Part shown: piece by piece, positions 22,370 to 22,663 of the stretch
Layout: the number at the start of each line of letters is the position of its first letter
Position numbering within the stretch: position 1 is the stretch's first letter
NCBI GenBank assembly: GCA_041946685.1
Contig: JBHGAV010000061.1
Location: 1 to 22,663, forward strand
Direction: 5' to 3'
DNA: 22,663 nucleotides
Origin: JBHGAV01 sp041946685
GTDB taxonomy: Bacteria; Acidobacteriota; Terriglobia; Bryobacterales; Bryobacteraceae
Position numbers and translations under genes: made by a program
Notes under the pieces: generated by a model
Told to the model about the DNA's origin: nothing
The model's database searches: none
The model's input: only the letters and a program-made list of their open reading frames with translations

Positions 22370-22663
22370 TGGTGGAGGCGGCGGGAGTCGAACCCGCGTC
22401 CGAGAAAGCCTGCCGTGAAGAGCCTACGTGCGTAGCCGGTTCAGCAGTTTCGGCCGCCGCCTCAGAGCCGGCAAGAGCAACTGCGGCCTAGTCCGATTGA
22501 TCTCGGCCTACGGCTCCGGACCGAAGCCTTCAGCCCATCCCGCAAGATGACGCCGTACGGCTGCCGCGCGGGCTCAGCCGCCGGGGCGGCTGCCTAAGCT
22601 AGTCAGGCAGCGTATGCAAACTGCGTGTTGGCAGTTTTAGGTTTCCGATCGTTTTACGGGAGC
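22370..22663 (-). ncRNA. ssrA: Transfer-messenger RNA (tmRNA), 3' part, cut by window edge
   Basis: The minus strand ends in a tRNA-like 3' domain: a T-arm with GGTTCGACTCCCGCC and a genome-encoded CCA ending at 22370. An internal open reading frame from 22632 to 22603 reads GCC then NTQFAYAA and a TGA stop, giving the degradation tag ANTQFAYAA. The tag is preceded by the usual A-rich stretch (GTAAAAC, CCTAAAACT). Together with SmpB, tmRNA rescues stalled ribosomes and marks the incomplete protein for proteolysis. Several GC-rich helices (pseudoknots) lie between the tag and the T-arm. About 294 bases are present. The 5' end, including the D-arm-like part and the 5' acceptor strand, lies outside the window, by roughly 50-60 bases judged from typical tmRNA layout. 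Confidence 0.95.

Noticed and set aside
22380..22420. A tRNA gene suggested by the GGTTCGACTCC T-arm
   Set aside because: There is no anticodon arm upstream. The T-arm and CCA belong to tmRNA, as shown by the tag reading frame and stop.
22239..22663. Integrated element at the ssrA 3' end
   Set aside because: ssrA is a common integration site, but no integrase gene and no duplicated ssrA 3' segment is seen in the window.
1..22663. CRISPR array or tandem repeat arrays
   Set aside because: No regularly spaced repeats were found on reading the window. Only the 31-bp pair and small palindromes stand out.

Overview
The window is GC-rich, densely packed bacterial DNA. It most likely comes from an acidobacterium, perhaps the Bryobacter/Solibacter group. 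The evidence is a 1186-residue Oar-type TonB-dependent receptor with an N-terminal carboxypeptidase-regulatory domain, an ECF sigma factor that overlaps a Ser/Thr kinase with a beta-propeller, two Tat-exported enolase-superfamily enzymes, and a tmRNA whose tag reads ANTQFAYAA. No insertion sequence, prophage, CRISPR array or tRNA gene was seen. The assignment rests on recognition only; no database was searched.

Left part (1-5945). A truncated thymidylate kinase gene (minus strand) diverges from ppx, which is followed by a CHAD-domain coding region split over two reading frames. Ppx hydrolyses polyphosphate and CHAD domains bind it, so this looks like a polyphosphate pair. A convergent transglutaminase-like gene follows, then a small membrane protein translationally coupled to a secreted five-POTRA protein with no beta-barrel, then a secreted DUF8021-like protein.

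Middle part (6071-17663). A Tat-exported mandelate racemase/muconate lactonizing-type enzyme faces a minus-strand cluster. In transcription order the cluster is ECF sigma factor, membrane Ser/Thr kinase with extracytoplasmic propeller, Oar-like TonB-dependent receptor and secreted alpha/beta hydrolase. The sigma factor lacks the acidic region 2.2 residues and has threonines there, so kinase-dependent activation is a concrete hypothesis. A 31-bp direct repeat flanks the receptor gene and encodes the kinase's last residues. On the other side of the sigma gene are a secreted zinc metalloprotease and a second Tat-exported enolase-superfamily enzyme. Together these look like a regulated module for sensing, importing and processing an organic substrate outside the cytoplasm.

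Right part (17713-22663). A housekeeping operon, scpA-scpB-rluB-CoA-binding protein, has overlapping start and stop codons. It converges on a minus-strand pair, a secreted TPR-like protein and a DUF192 protein. Upstream of those, also on the minus strand, are an unknown coiled-coil protein and the 3' part of ssrA (tmRNA), which runs off the window end.

Several starts have a TAnnnT hexamer only 5-16 bases upstream, which hints at very short or leaderless transcripts. Start sites were chosen from ribosome binding sites and signal peptides where possible; alternatives are given.
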